Below, one piece after another: positions 54,860 to 64,000 of a stretch of DNA of 64,000 nucleotides. The stretch comes from Bedellia somnulentella. Lineage: Eukaryota; Arthropoda; Insecta; Lepidoptera; Bedelliidae. Where the stretch lies: contig CAUYWD010000304.1 of the NCBI GenBank assembly GCA_963576735.1, forward strand, positions 52,001 through 116,000, given 5' to 3'. The position numbers and the translations under genes are program-made. Below the pieces are notes generated by a model that did not search any database, was not told the DNA's origin, and saw nothing but the letters and a program-made list of their open reading frames with translations. The first letter of the stretch is position 1; the number at the start of each line of letters is the position of its first letter.

Positions 54860-57800
54860 ATGGCCCTAAAGTTCCTCCAAGCCAATCTCAACCACTGCGC
54901 CACTGCTCAGGATTTGTTCTTCCAAAGCACAGCGCAGTGGTTGATTCAAGTGGGGGTGGTCTCGGAGCCATACTTCGTTCCTACAGGGGCAAACTGGGTG
55001 TCGGACCTGAATGGCGTGGCGGCGATCACCGTCAGCCAGGCATCAGGGCTGCTGCTTGAAGAGGTAGTTAGGGGCAGGGGTTACGTTTCGGCGCGAGTTG
55101 GGGAGATTGTTATTATCTCAATTTACTTCTCCCCAAACAATTCTTTTGCTGAATACGAGGTATTCCTCCAGGAGTTGGAAGCAGCAGTCCTGCAACGTCG
55201 CCCACGCCAGGTGTTAGTCGCTGGGGACTTTAACGCCAAATCTGTGGCTTGGGGTTCTCCGGCGACGGACCGCTTTGGCTCGGCTGTCATAGAATGGGCG
55301 ACGGCCACGGGGTTAACTGTGGCAAACAGAGGTTCGACACCCACATGCGTCCGGCACAACGGGAGTTCGATTGTCGATCTGACCTTCGCAACTCCCGGTC
55401 TCTGGGCCCTAATTAAGGGCTGGAGGGTCATCACGGACGCAGAAACATACTCGGACCATCGCTATATACGGTTCGAGGTCTCTGCGTCCCGTGCATCCAC
55501 CTCAGCAGGCAATTCGGCGACGAATATGGGTCCAAGATGGGCCCTCAGCAGGCTGGACAAAGATTTGCTGGCTGAAGCAGCCATCGTCCAGTCCTGGTCT
55601 GCGCCGCCTGATTTGGCAAATAACATCAGTCGTGGGGTGGACTGGTTTTGTGTGGCCCTCACAGAGATTTGTGATGCGTCGATGCCCCGAGCGGGAAAAA
55701 TGGTTCCGAGACGCCAAGTTCATTGGTGGTCTGCTGAAATTGCTCAGCTCCGACGAGCAAGTTTAGCGGCGGGCCGCCGGTGCAACAGATACAGGAGACG
55801 GAGATTCCGGGACGAGGCCGAGGAGCTCCGCATTGTAAACGAGTATCGCGAGGCGAAGTGGGCCCTCAAATCTGCGATATTTGCGGCCAAACTCGCTTCG
55901 AAGGCGGAGATGCTGGAGACTCTTAATAACGACCCGTGGGGAAGGCCATATAGAGCGGCACGACAAAAACTCCGCCCCTGGGCACCCCCACTAACTACGA
56001 GTCTCCAGCCTCAGGTTGTTGAAAACGTGGTATCGGCCTTGTTCCCGGCAAGAGCAGAACACCAGCCCCCGTTGATGGCTCCGGTGCGGCATAGTCCGGC
56101 GGATGCAGTCGAGGTTGTTCCAGCGGTAACGGAAGCGGAGTTGGCGGTCGCATTAAAGCGGTTAAAGGCAAAAAAGACGGCCCCGGGACTAGATGGAATC
56201 CCGGGGCGAGCCTTGGTCGCTGCACTAGAGCCCTATCTTGAGGAGGAATTCCGGACCCTGCTTTCCATGTGCTTAACCCAAAGTGCGTTTCCTAAGCCTT
56301 GGAAGGTAGGAAAACTAGTCCTATTGCGCAAAGAGGGACGCCCCGCTGACTCCGTCGAACCATCGGCGTTTCGGCCGATCGTGCTGCTCGACGAGGCGGG
56401 CAAACTTTTTGAAAGAGTGATCTCTGCCCGAATCGTCGAGCACCTCGACGACATAGGTCCAAATCTGTCGGACCAACAGTACGGCTTCCGCCGGTGCCGC
56501 TCAACGGTGCATGCAGTTTTGCGCGTTCGCGCAATCGCGGATGAGGCGGTAAGCCAGGGCGAAGTTGTGCTGGCGGTGTCATTGGACATCGCTAACGCTT
56601 TCAACACCATGCCCTGGCCCTGTATACTAGAGGCACTCAAATATCATGCAGTGCCTCCGTACGTATTGAGGATCCTCGAGTCGTACCTCTCGGACCGTTC
56701 TATAACCTATCCGGTTCGGGAGGGTTGGAGTAGTCGCGCAATGTCTTGCGGTGTGCCACAGGGCTCTGTTCTAGGGCCGCTCCTGTGGAACATCGGCTAT
56801 GACTGGGTCTTGCGCGGTGCCAACCTCTGGGGTGTCCAACTCACCTGCTATGCAGATGACACCCTAGTGACGGCTCGGGGAAAAACATTCAGGGAAGCCG
56901 CCATCCGCGCAACAGCGGGAGTGGCACACGTAGTGCGCCGTATAAGGCTTCTGGGCCTTGAAGTGGCCCTGAACAAATCCGAGGCCATGTGGTTCCATGG
57001 GCCTCGGAACCGTCCGCCAGAGGGAGAATCCGCCATCGTTGTGGGTGGCGTGAGGATTGCCGTCGAGTCCACTTTGAAATATCTGGGATTAGTGCTCGAC
57101 GGCCGTTGGACGTTCCGCGCTCACTTCGAGCGCTTGGGGCCCCGACTCATGGTTGCGGCAGCTGCGCTTTGCAGACTCTTGCCGAACCTAGGGGGCCCTC
57201 GGGACGGGTGCAGGCAGCTCTACATGGGAGTCGTACGATCCATGGCTATGTACGGCTCCCCAGTTTGGTCAGACGCCCTGAACGGGGCTAATGCGGCGCT
57301 TCTTAATGCGCCGCAACGTCTTATGGCCGTAAGGGCGTCAAGGGGATACCGAACGGTATCCCGGGAGGCTGCCTGCCTTTTGGCGGGTTCTTTGCCATGG
57401 GATTTGGATGCAAACGTTCTAGCATCCACTTTCCATTGGCGAGAAGAACGGCGGACTCAGGGCCACTGGCCCACGCAACGGGAAACTGCGGCTTACAAAA
57501 TGGAGGTTGAAGCTGCTGCCCTGGAAGCTTGGGCGCTACGGCTGGGACAGCCGAGCGCGGGGCACAAGACGGTGGAGGCCATTCTCCCCGTCTTCACGCA
57601 GTGGTTGCAGCGAGAGCACGGATCTCTGAGCTTTCGGCTGACACAGGTCCTTTCCGGGCATGGTTGCTTCGGGAAATACCTGTGGCGGCTGGGCAAGGAG
57701 CAGGCTGCTCGTTGCCACCACTGTCTGAACTGCCCCGAAGATACGGCGCAACACACCGTTGAGGTGTGCCCAGCTTGGGACGACGAGAGGGCAGCACTCC

Positions 57801-57991
57801 GGGCGATCGTTGGCCCGGATCTCTCTCTACCAGCCTTAGTCACGGCCATGGTGGAGAGACCCGATGCGTGGGCGGCGGCGGCCTCCTTTTGCGAACACGT
57901 CATGCTTGCAAAGGAGGCCGCCGAAAGAGAGAGGGAGTTGGCGGACCCCACTGGAAGGGGCCGTCGTCGCCGCGGTGCCAGGAACCACTGA
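54860..57991 (+). CDS. C10 ORF2: endonuclease/reverse transcriptase, 1043 aa
   Basis: The ATG at 54860 lies 2 nt after the ORF1 TAA. A perfect 11-bp stem AACCACTGCGC/GCGCAGTGGTT (54890-54900/54932-54942) follows. EN motifs SEPY, GDFNAKS and SDH are present; the segment before SDH reads DAETYSDHRY. RT: LKAKKTAPGLDGIPG, AVSLDIANAFN as in C1/C2, and YADD at 664-667 (56849-56860). The Cys/His motif is at about 952-970. One extra residue precedes the core (DAVEVVPAVTEAEL). No lesion is seen. As the copy next to the chromosome end it is a good candidate for the most recent insertion, though the order cannot be proven. Confidence 0.97.
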   Translation: MALKFLQANLNHCATAQDLFFQSTAQWLIQVGVVSEPYFVPTGANWVSDLNGVAAITVSQASGLLLEEVVRGRGYVSARVGEIVIISIYFSPNNSFAEYEVFLQELEAAVLQRRPRQVLVAGDFNAKSVAWGSPATDRFGSAVIEWATATGLTVANRGSTPTCVRHNGSSIVDLTFATPGLWALIKGWRVITDAETYSDHRYIRFEVSASRASTSAGNSATNMGPRWALSRLDKDLLAEAAIVQSWSAPPDLANNISRGVDWFCVALTEICDASMPRAGKMVPRRQVHWWSAEIAQLRRASLAAGRRCNRYRRRRFRDEAEELRIVNEYREAKWALKSAIFAAKLASKAEMLETLNNDPWGRPYRAARQKLRPWAPPLTTSLQPQVVENVVSALFPARAEHQPPLMAPVRHSPADAVEVVPAVTEAELAVALKRLKAKKTAPGLDGIPGRALVAALEPYLEEEFRTLLSMCLTQSAFPKPWKVGKLVLLRKEGRPADSVEPSAFRPIVLLDEAGKLFERVISARIVEHLDDIGPNLSDQQYGFRRCRSTVHAVLRVRAIADEAVSQGEVVLAVSLDIANAFNTMPWPCILEALKYHAVPPYVLRILESYLSDRSITYPVREGWSSRAMSCGVPQGSVLGPLLWNIGYDWVLRGANLWGVQLTCYADDTLVTARGKTFREAAIRATAGVAHVVRRIRLLGLEVALNKSEAMWFHGPRNRPPEGESAIVVGGVRIAVESTLKYLGLVLDGRWTFRAHFERLGPRLMVAAAALCRLLPNLGGPRDGCRQLYMGVVRSMAMYGSPVWSDALNGANAALLNAPQRLMAVRASRGYRTVSREAACLLAGSLPWDLDANVLASTFHWREERRTQGHWPTQRETAAYKMEVEAAALEAWALRLGQPSAGHKTVEAILPVFTQWLQREHGSLSFRLTQVLSGHGCFGKYLWRLGKEQAARCHHCLNCPEDTAQHTVEVCPAWDDERAALRAIVGPDLSLPALVTAMVERPDAWAAAASFCEHVMLAKEAAERERELADPTGRGRRRRGARNH

Positions 57992-58011
57992 CGCACCGCG
58001 GCCTCGGTTAG

Positions 58012-58193
58012 GGTCTTCTAAGACCACGGAGCCCCCATATGGCGTGCGTCGCCGAAAGCGGGGCTCCACGGGCAGGAGGCGTGCAGAGTGGGGCTATCTG
58101 TGCGCTACCATACCCTGCCCAAGAAGGACGGGCGCTTAGGTGGTCCTGAGCGTCCGTGACTACAAAAGAGGGAAAGGGGGGTTCTGTCCCCCC
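58012..58193 (+). other. C10 3' UTR upstream hairpin series
   Basis: Successive stems are GGTCT/AGACC (58012-58016/58021-58025), GGAGCCCC/GGGGCTCC (58028-58035/58060-58067) with an inner GGCG/CGCC hairpin, GGGCAGG/CCTGCCC (58070-58076/58114-58120) enclosing GCGTGCAGA/TCTGTGCGC (58079-58087/58097-58105), an 11-bp stem at 58130-58140/58145-58155, and GGGGGG/CCCCCC (58176-58181/58188-58193). Comparable stems with compensating changes occur in every copy. No protein-coding content is present. Confidence 0.72.
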
Positions 58194-58300
58194 CTTAAGA
58201 TGGAACGCTGACAAGCGTTAGGTGCGTGGAGTCAGCGGCGATGAATTGCTTAATGCCAGACGACCCGAAGGCTCCACAAACAGGCACCAAGAAGGACCAC

Positions 58301-58382
58301 CGTGGGGTTTTAGTCAGTATGAGTCTGACATATCCCCGTCGCACCCCCATGCGGCGGGGAATCCATGAGGATTTCCCCACGT
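58301..58382 (+). other. C10 3'-terminal RNA structure (reference copy)
   Basis: P1 is CGTGGGG/CCCCACG (58301-58307/58375-58381). Hairpin 2 is GTCAG/CTGAC (58313-58317/58325-58329). Hairpin 3 is CCCCGTCGCA/TGCGGCGGGG (58334-58343/58350-58359). An alternative hairpin, GGGGAATCC with GGATTTCCCC (58356-58364/58369-58378), would compete with both P1 and hairpin 3. The poly(A) begins at the end of P1. Confidence 0.75.
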
Positions 58383-58405
58383 AAAAAAAAAAAAAAAAAA
58401 AAAAA

Positions 58406-61400
58406 GGTTAGGTTAGGTTAGGTTAGGTTAGGTTAGGTTAGGTTAGGTTAGGTTAGGTTAGGTTAGGTTAGGTTAGGTTAGGTTAGGTTAGGTTAGGTTA
58501 GGTTAGGTTAGGTTAGGTTAGGTTAGGTTAGGTTAGGTTAGGTTAGGTTAGGTTAGGTTAGGTTAGGTTAGGTTAGGTTAGGTTAGGTTAGGTTAGGTTA
58601 GGTTAGGTTAGGTTAGGTTAGGTTAGGTTAGGTTAGGTTAGGTTAGGTTAGGTTAGGTTAGGTTAGGTTAGGTTAGGTTAGGTTAGGTTAGGTTAGGTTA
58701 GGTTAGGTTAGGTTAGGTTAGGTTAGGTTAGGTTAGGTTAGGTTAGGTTAGGTTAGGTTAGGTTAGGTTAGGTTAGGTTAGGTTAGGTTAGGTTAGGTTA
58801 GGTTAGGTTAGGTTAGGTTAGGTTAGGTTAGGTTAGGTTAGGTTAGGTTAGGTTAGGTTAGGTTAGGTTAGGTTAGGTTAGGTTAGGTTAGGTTAGGTTA
58901 GGTTAGGTTAGGTTAGGTTAGGTTAGGTTAGGTTAGGTTAGGTTAGGTTAGGTTAGGTTAGGTTAGGTTAGGTTAGGTTAGGTTAGGTTAGGTTAGGTTA
59001 GGTTAGGTTAGGTTAGGTTAGGTTAGGTTAGGTTAGGTTAGGTTAGGTTAGGTTAGGTTAGGTTAGGTTAGGTTAGGTTAGGTTAGGTTAGGTTAGGTTA
59101 GGTTAGGTTAGGTTAGGTTAGGTTAGGTTAGGTTAGGTTAGGTTAGGTTAGGTTAGGTTAGGTTAGGTTAGGTTAGGTTAGGTTAGGTTAGGTTAGGTTA
59201 GGTTAGGTTAGGTTAGGTTAGGTTAGGTTAGGTTAGGTTAGGTTAGGTTAGGTTAGGTTAGGTTAGGTTAGGTTAGGTTAGGTTAGGTTAGGTTAGGTTA
59301 GGTTAGGTTAGGTTAGGTTAGGTTAGGTTAGGTTAGGTTAGGTTAGGTTAGGTTAGGTTAGGTTAGGTTAGGTTAGGTTAGGTTAGGTTAGGTTAGGTTA
59401 GGTTAGGTTAGGTTAGGTTAGGTTAGGTTAGGTTAGGTTAGGTTAGGTTAGGTTAGGTTAGGTTAGGTTAGGTTAGGTTAGGTTAGGTTAGGTTAGGTTA
59501 GGTTAGGTTAGGTTAGGTTAGGTTAGGTTAGGTTAGGTTAGGTTAGGTTAGGTTAGGTTAGGTTAGGTTAGGTTAGGTTAGGTTAGGTTAGGTTAGGTTA
59601 GGTTAGGTTAGGTTAGGTTAGGTTAGGTTAGGTTAGGTTAGGTTAGGTTAGGTTAGGTTAGGTTAGGTTAGGTTAGGTTAGGTTAGGTTAGGTTAGGTTA
59701 GGTTAGGTTAGGTTAGGTTAGGTTAGGTTAGGTTAGGTTAGGTTAGGTTAGGTTAGGTTAGGTTAGGTTAGGTTAGGTTAGGTTAGGTTAGGTTAGGTTA
59801 GGTTAGGTTAGGTTAGGTTAGGTTAGGTTAGGTTAGGTTAGGTTAGGTTAGGTTAGGTTAGGTTAGGTTAGGTTAGGTTAGGTTAGGTTAGGTTAGGTTA
59901 GGTTAGGTTAGGTTAGGTTAGGTTAGGTTAGGTTAGGTTAGGTTAGGTTAGGTTAGGTTAGGTTAGGTTAGGTTAGGTTAGGTTAGGTTAGGTTAGGTTA
60001 GGTTAGGTTAGGTTAGGTTAGGTTAGGTTAGGTTAGGTTAGGTTAGGTTAGGTTAGGTTAGGTTAGGTTAGGTTAGGTTAGGTTAGGTTAGGTTAGGTTA
60101 GGTTAGGTTAGGTTAGGTTAGGTTAGGTTAGGTTAGGTTAGGTTAGGTTAGGTTAGGTTAGGTTAGGTTAGGTTAGGTTAGGTTAGGTTAGGTTAGGTTA
60201 GGTTAGGTTAGGTTAGGTTAGGTTAGGTTAGGTTAGGTTAGGTTAGGTTAGGTTAGGTTAGGTTAGGTTAGGTTAGGTTAGGTTAGGTTAGGTTAGGTTA
60301 GGTTAGGTTAGGTTAGGTTAGGTTAGGTTAGGTTAGGTTAGGTTAGGTTAGGTTAGGTTAGGTTAGGTTAGGTTAGGTTAGGTTAGGTTAGGTTAGGTTA
60401 GGTTAGGTTAGGTTAGGTTAGGTTAGGTTAGGTTAGGTTAGGTTAGGTTAGGTTAGGTTAGGTTAGGTTAGGTTAGGTTAGGTTAGGTTAGGTTAGGTTA
60501 GGTTAGGTTAGGTTAGGTTAGGTTAGGTTAGGTTAGGTTAGGTTAGGTTAGGTTAGGTTAGGTTAGGTTAGGTTAGGTTAGGTTAGGTTAGGTTAGGTTA
60601 GGTTAGGTTAGGTTAGGTTAGGTTAGGTTAGGTTAGGTTAGGTTAGGTTAGGTTAGGTTAGGTTAGGTTAGGTTAGGTTAGGTTAGGTTAGGTTAGGTTA
60701 GGTTAGGTTAGGTTAGGTTAGGTTAGGTTAGGTTAGGTTAGGTTAGGTTAGGTTAGGTTAGGTTAGGTTAGGTTAGGTTAGGTTAGGTTAGGTTAGGTTA
60801 GGTTAGGTTAGGTTAGGTTAGGTTAGGTTAGGTTAGGTTAGGTTAGGTTAGGTTAGGTTAGGTTAGGTTAGGTTAGGTTAGGTTAGGTTAGGTTAGGTTA
60901 GGTTAGGTTAGGTTAGGTTAGGTTAGGTTAGGTTAGGTTAGGTTAGGTTAGGTTAGGTTAGGTTAGGTTAGGTTAGGTTAGGTTAGGTTAGGTTAGGTTA
61001 GGTTAGGTTAGGTTAGGTTAGGTTAGGTTAGGTTAGGTTAGGTTAGGTTAGGTTAGGTTAGGTTAGGTTAGGTTAGGTTAGGTTAGGTTAGGTTAGGTTA
61101 GGTTAGGTTAGGTTAGGTTAGGTTAGGTTAGGTTAGGTTAGGTTAGGTTAGGTTAGGTTAGGTTAGGTTAGGTTAGGTTAGGTTAGGTTAGGTTAGGTTA
61201 GGTTAGGTTAGGTTAGGTTAGGTTAGGTTAGGTTAGGTTAGGTTAGGTTAGGTTAGGTTAGGTTAGGTTAGGTTAGGTTAGGTTAGGTTAGGTTAGGTTA
61301 GGTTAGGTTAGGTTAGGTTAGGTTAGGTTAGGTTAGGTTAGGTTAGGTTAGGTTAGGTTAGGTTAGGTTAGGTTAGGTTAGGTTAGGTTAGGTTAGGTTA

Positions 61401-64000
61401 GGTTAGGTTAGGTTAGGTTAGGTTAGGTTAGGTTAGGTTAGGTTAGGTTAGGTTAGGTTAGGTTAGGTTAGGTTAGGTTAGGTTAGGTTAGGTTAGGTTA
61501 GGTTAGGTTAGGTTAGGTTAGGTTAGGTTAGGTTAGGTTAGGTTAGGTTAGGTTAGGTTAGGTTAGGTTAGGTTAGGTTAGGTTAGGTTAGGTTAGGTTA
61601 GGTTAGGTTAGGTTAGGTTAGGTTAGGTTAGGTTAGGTTAGGTTAGGTTAGGTTAGGTTAGGTTAGGTTAGGTTAGGTTAGGTTAGGTTAGGTTAGGTTA
61701 GGTTAGGTTAGGTTAGGTTAGGTTAGGTTAGGTTAGGTTAGGTTAGGTTAGGTTAGGTTAGGTTAGGTTAGGTTAGGTTAGGTTAGGTTAGGTTAGGTTA
61801 GGTTAGGTTAGGTTAGGTTAGGTTAGGTTAGGTTAGGTTAGGTTAGGTTAGGTTAGGTTAGGTTAGGTTAGGTTAGGTTAGGTTAGGTTAGGTTAGGTTA
61901 GGTTAGGTTAGGTTAGGTTAGGTTAGGTTAGGTTAGGTTAGGTTAGGTTAGGTTAGGTTAGGTTAGGTTAGGTTAGGTTAGGTTAGGTTAGGTTAGGTTA
62001 GGTTAGGTTAGGTTAGGTTAGGTTAGGTTAGGTTAGGTTAGGTTAGGTTAGGTTAGGTTAGGTTAGGTTAGGTTAGGTTAGGTTAGGTTAGGTTAGGTTA
62101 GGTTAGGTTAGGTTAGGTTAGGTTAGGTTAGGTTAGGTTAGGTTAGGTTAGGTTAGGTTAGGTTAGGTTAGGTTAGGTTAGGTTAGGTTAGGTTAGGTTA
62201 GGTTAGGTTAGGTTAGGTTAGGTTAGGTTAGGTTAGGTTAGGTTAGGTTAGGTTAGGTTAGGTTAGGTTAGGTTAGGTTAGGTTAGGTTAGGTTAGGTTA
62301 GGTTAGGTTAGGTTAGGTTAGGTTAGGTTAGGTTAGGTTAGGTTAGGTTAGGTTAGGTTAGGTTAGGTTAGGTTAGGTTAGGTTAGGTTAGGTTAGGTTA
62401 GGTTAGGTTAGGTTAGGTTAGGTTAGGTTAGGTTAGGTTAGGTTAGGTTAGGTTAGGTTAGGTTAGGTTAGGTTAGGTTAGGTTAGGTTAGGTTAGGTTA
62501 GGTTAGGTTAGGTTAGGTTAGGTTAGGTTAGGTTAGGTTAGGTTAGGTTAGGTTAGGTTAGGTTAGGTTAGGTTAGGTTAGGTTAGGTTAGGTTAGGTTA
62601 GGTTAGGTTAGGTTAGGTTAGGTTAGGTTAGGTTAGGTTAGGTTAGGTTAGGTTAGGTTAGGTTAGGTTAGGTTAGGTTAGGTTAGGTTAGGTTAGGTTA
62701 GGTTAGGTTAGGTTAGGTTAGGTTAGGTTAGGTTAGGTTAGGTTAGGTTAGGTTAGGTTAGGTTAGGTTAGGTTAGGTTAGGTTAGGTTAGGTTAGGTTA
62801 GGTTAGGTTAGGTTAGGTTAGGTTAGGTTAGGTTAGGTTAGGTTAGGTTAGGTTAGGTTAGGTTAGGTTAGGTTAGGTTAGGTTAGGTTAGGTTAGGTTA
62901 GGTTAGGTTAGGTTAGGTTAGGTTAGGTTAGGTTAGGTTAGGTTAGGTTAGGTTAGGTTAGGTTAGGTTAGGTTAGGTTAGGTTAGGTTAGGTTAGGTTA
63001 GGTTAGGTTAGGTTAGGTTAGGTTAGGTTAGGTTAGGTTAGGTTAGGTTAGGTTAGGTTAGGTTAGGTTAGGTTAGGTTAGGTTAGGTTAGGTTAGGTTA
63101 GGTTAGGTTAGGTTAGGTTAGGTTAGGTTAGGTTAGGTTAGGTTAGGTTAGGTTAGGTTAGGTTAGGTTAGGTTAGGTTAGGTTAGGTTAGGTTAGGTTA
63201 GGTTAGGTTAGGTTAGGTTAGGTTAGGTTAGGTTAGGTTAGGTTAGGTTAGGTTAGGTTAGGTTAGGTTAGGTTAGGTTAGGTTAGGTTAGGTTAGGTTA
63301 GGTTAGGTTAGGTTAGGTTAGGTTAGGTTAGGTTAGGTTAGGTTAGGTTAGGTTAGGTTAGGTTAGGTTAGGTTAGGTTAGGTTAGGTTAGGTTAGGTTA
63401 GGTTAGGTTAGGTTAGGTTAGGTTAGGTTAGGTTAGGTTAGGTTAGGTTAGGTTAGGTTAGGTTAGGTTAGGTTAGGTTAGGTTAGGTTAGGTTAGGTTA
63501 GGTTAGGTTAGGTTAGGTTAGGTTAGGTTAGGTTAGGTTAGGTTAGGTTAGGTTAGGTTAGGTTAGGTTAGGTTAGGTTAGGTTAGGTTAGGTTAGGTTA
63601 GGTTAGGTTAGGTTAGGTTAGGTTAGGTTAGGTTAGGTTAGGTTAGGTTAGGTTAGGTTAGGTTAGGTTAGGTTAGGTTAGGTTAGGTTAGGTTAGGTTA
63701 GGTTAGGTTAGGTTAGGTTAGGTTAGGTTAGGTTAGGTTAGGTTAGGTTAGGTTAGGTTAGGTTAGGTTAGGTTAGGTTAGGTTAGGTTAGGTTAGGTTA
63801 GGTTAGGTTAGGTTAGGTTAGGTTAGGTTAGGTTAGGTTAGGTTAGGTTAGGTTAGGTTAGGTTAGGTTAGGTTAGGTTAGGTTAGGTTAGGTTAGGTTA
63901 GGTTAGGTTAGGTTAGGTTAGGTTAGGTTAGGTTAGGTTAGGTTAGGTTAGGTTAGGTTAGGTTAGGTTAGGTTAGGTTAGGTTAGGTTAGGTTAGGTTA
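58406..64000 (+). repeat. Terminal telomere array, (GGTTA)n, about 1119 perfect units
   Basis: 5595 bases of GGTTA in one phase, with no variant unit noticed, reach the window edge. TTAGG is the telomerase repeat of most insects and many other arthropods. The G-rich strand runs 5'->3' rightward, so the chromosome terminus is to the right. Length and purity contrast with the 4-59 nt spacers inside the retrotransposon array. Confidence 0.97.

Larger units (their letters stand above)
52263..58405 (+). mobile_element. C10: full-length, most distal retrotransposon copy, both ORFs intact
   Basis: The leader is 52263-52691 (429 nt, short type with the C7 deletion). It has six ATGs before ORF1 (52270, 52336, 52446, 52468, 52597, 52653). 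A C(UUCG)G hairpin lies at 52493-52506. ORF1 is type D; ORF2 is nearest to C1/C2 in the reverse transcriptase; the 3' UTR (57992-58382) is type I. Poly(A) is 58383-58405 (23 A) and abuts the terminal telomere array. Confidence 0.97.

Noticed and set aside
2432..58405. LTR retrotransposon or endogenous retrovirus
   Set aside because: There are no long terminal repeats, protease or integrase. The endonuclease is APE-type, copies end in poly(A), and the RT motifs are those of R1-clade non-LTR elements.
58406..64000. Telomere array as a CRISPR or satellite with spacers
   Set aside because: The unit is a uniform 5-mer with no spacer sequence.

Overview
The window is the right-hand end of an arthropod (most likely insect) chromosome. 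Its last 5.6 kb (58406-64000) is an uninterrupted GGTTA/TTAGG array, the ancestral arthropod telomere repeat, with the G-rich strand running 5'->3' off the right edge. Everything to the left is a head-to-tail array of telomere-specific non-LTR retrotransposons of the R1 clade (TRAS/SART type). There are nine full-length copies (C2-C10, about 6.1-6.3 kb each) and the 3' part of a tenth (C1). All are on the + strand, with poly(A) pointing toward the chromosome terminus. I see no host gene, tRNA, rRNA, DNA transposon or CRISPR array. The insect order cannot be fixed from this sequence.

Each unit has the same layout: a 5' leader of 424-544 nt that begins with a sequence folding like an HDV-type self-cleaving ribozyme; ORF1 (708-750 aa: AT-hook-like motif, coiled-coil region, Gly-Lys basic tract, three zinc knuckles); ORF2 (1042-1045 aa: APE-type endonuclease, YADD reverse transcriptase, C-terminal CCHC motif); a highly structured 3' UTR of about 390 nt; a pure poly(A) tract of 18-66 nt; then a short GGTTA spacer. 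ORF2 is intact in all nine complete copies. ORF1 is intact in C4-C10 and broken in C2 (1-nt frameshift) and C3 (frameshift plus nonsense codon), so seven copies look competent by sequence.

The nine spacers are 14, 39, 59, 19, 19, 54, 19, 4 and 54 nt, all 5n+4. They begin GG and end TT (one ends CT), so every insertion used the same phase of the repeat. ORF2 starts either overlap the ORF1 stop by 1 nt (TAATG or TGATG) or lie 2 nt after it, which always gives the same frame relation. This fits stop-start reinitiation.

The least ordinary content is at RNA level: the 5' ribozyme-like fold, a block of three hairpins inside the first codons of ORF1 that is kept by completely different sequence in C4/C8, a long stem at the ORF2 start, UNCG and GNRA tetraloop hairpins, and a 3' UTR with several covarying helices. 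The copies are also mosaics: leader type, ORF1 type, ORF2 type and 3' UTR type are combined differently from copy to copy. A coherent model (inference) is that telomeric read-through transcripts are cut into units by the ribozymes, both proteins are made from one bicistronic RNA, and the RNA is copied onto a nicked telomere repeat by target-primed reverse transcription.
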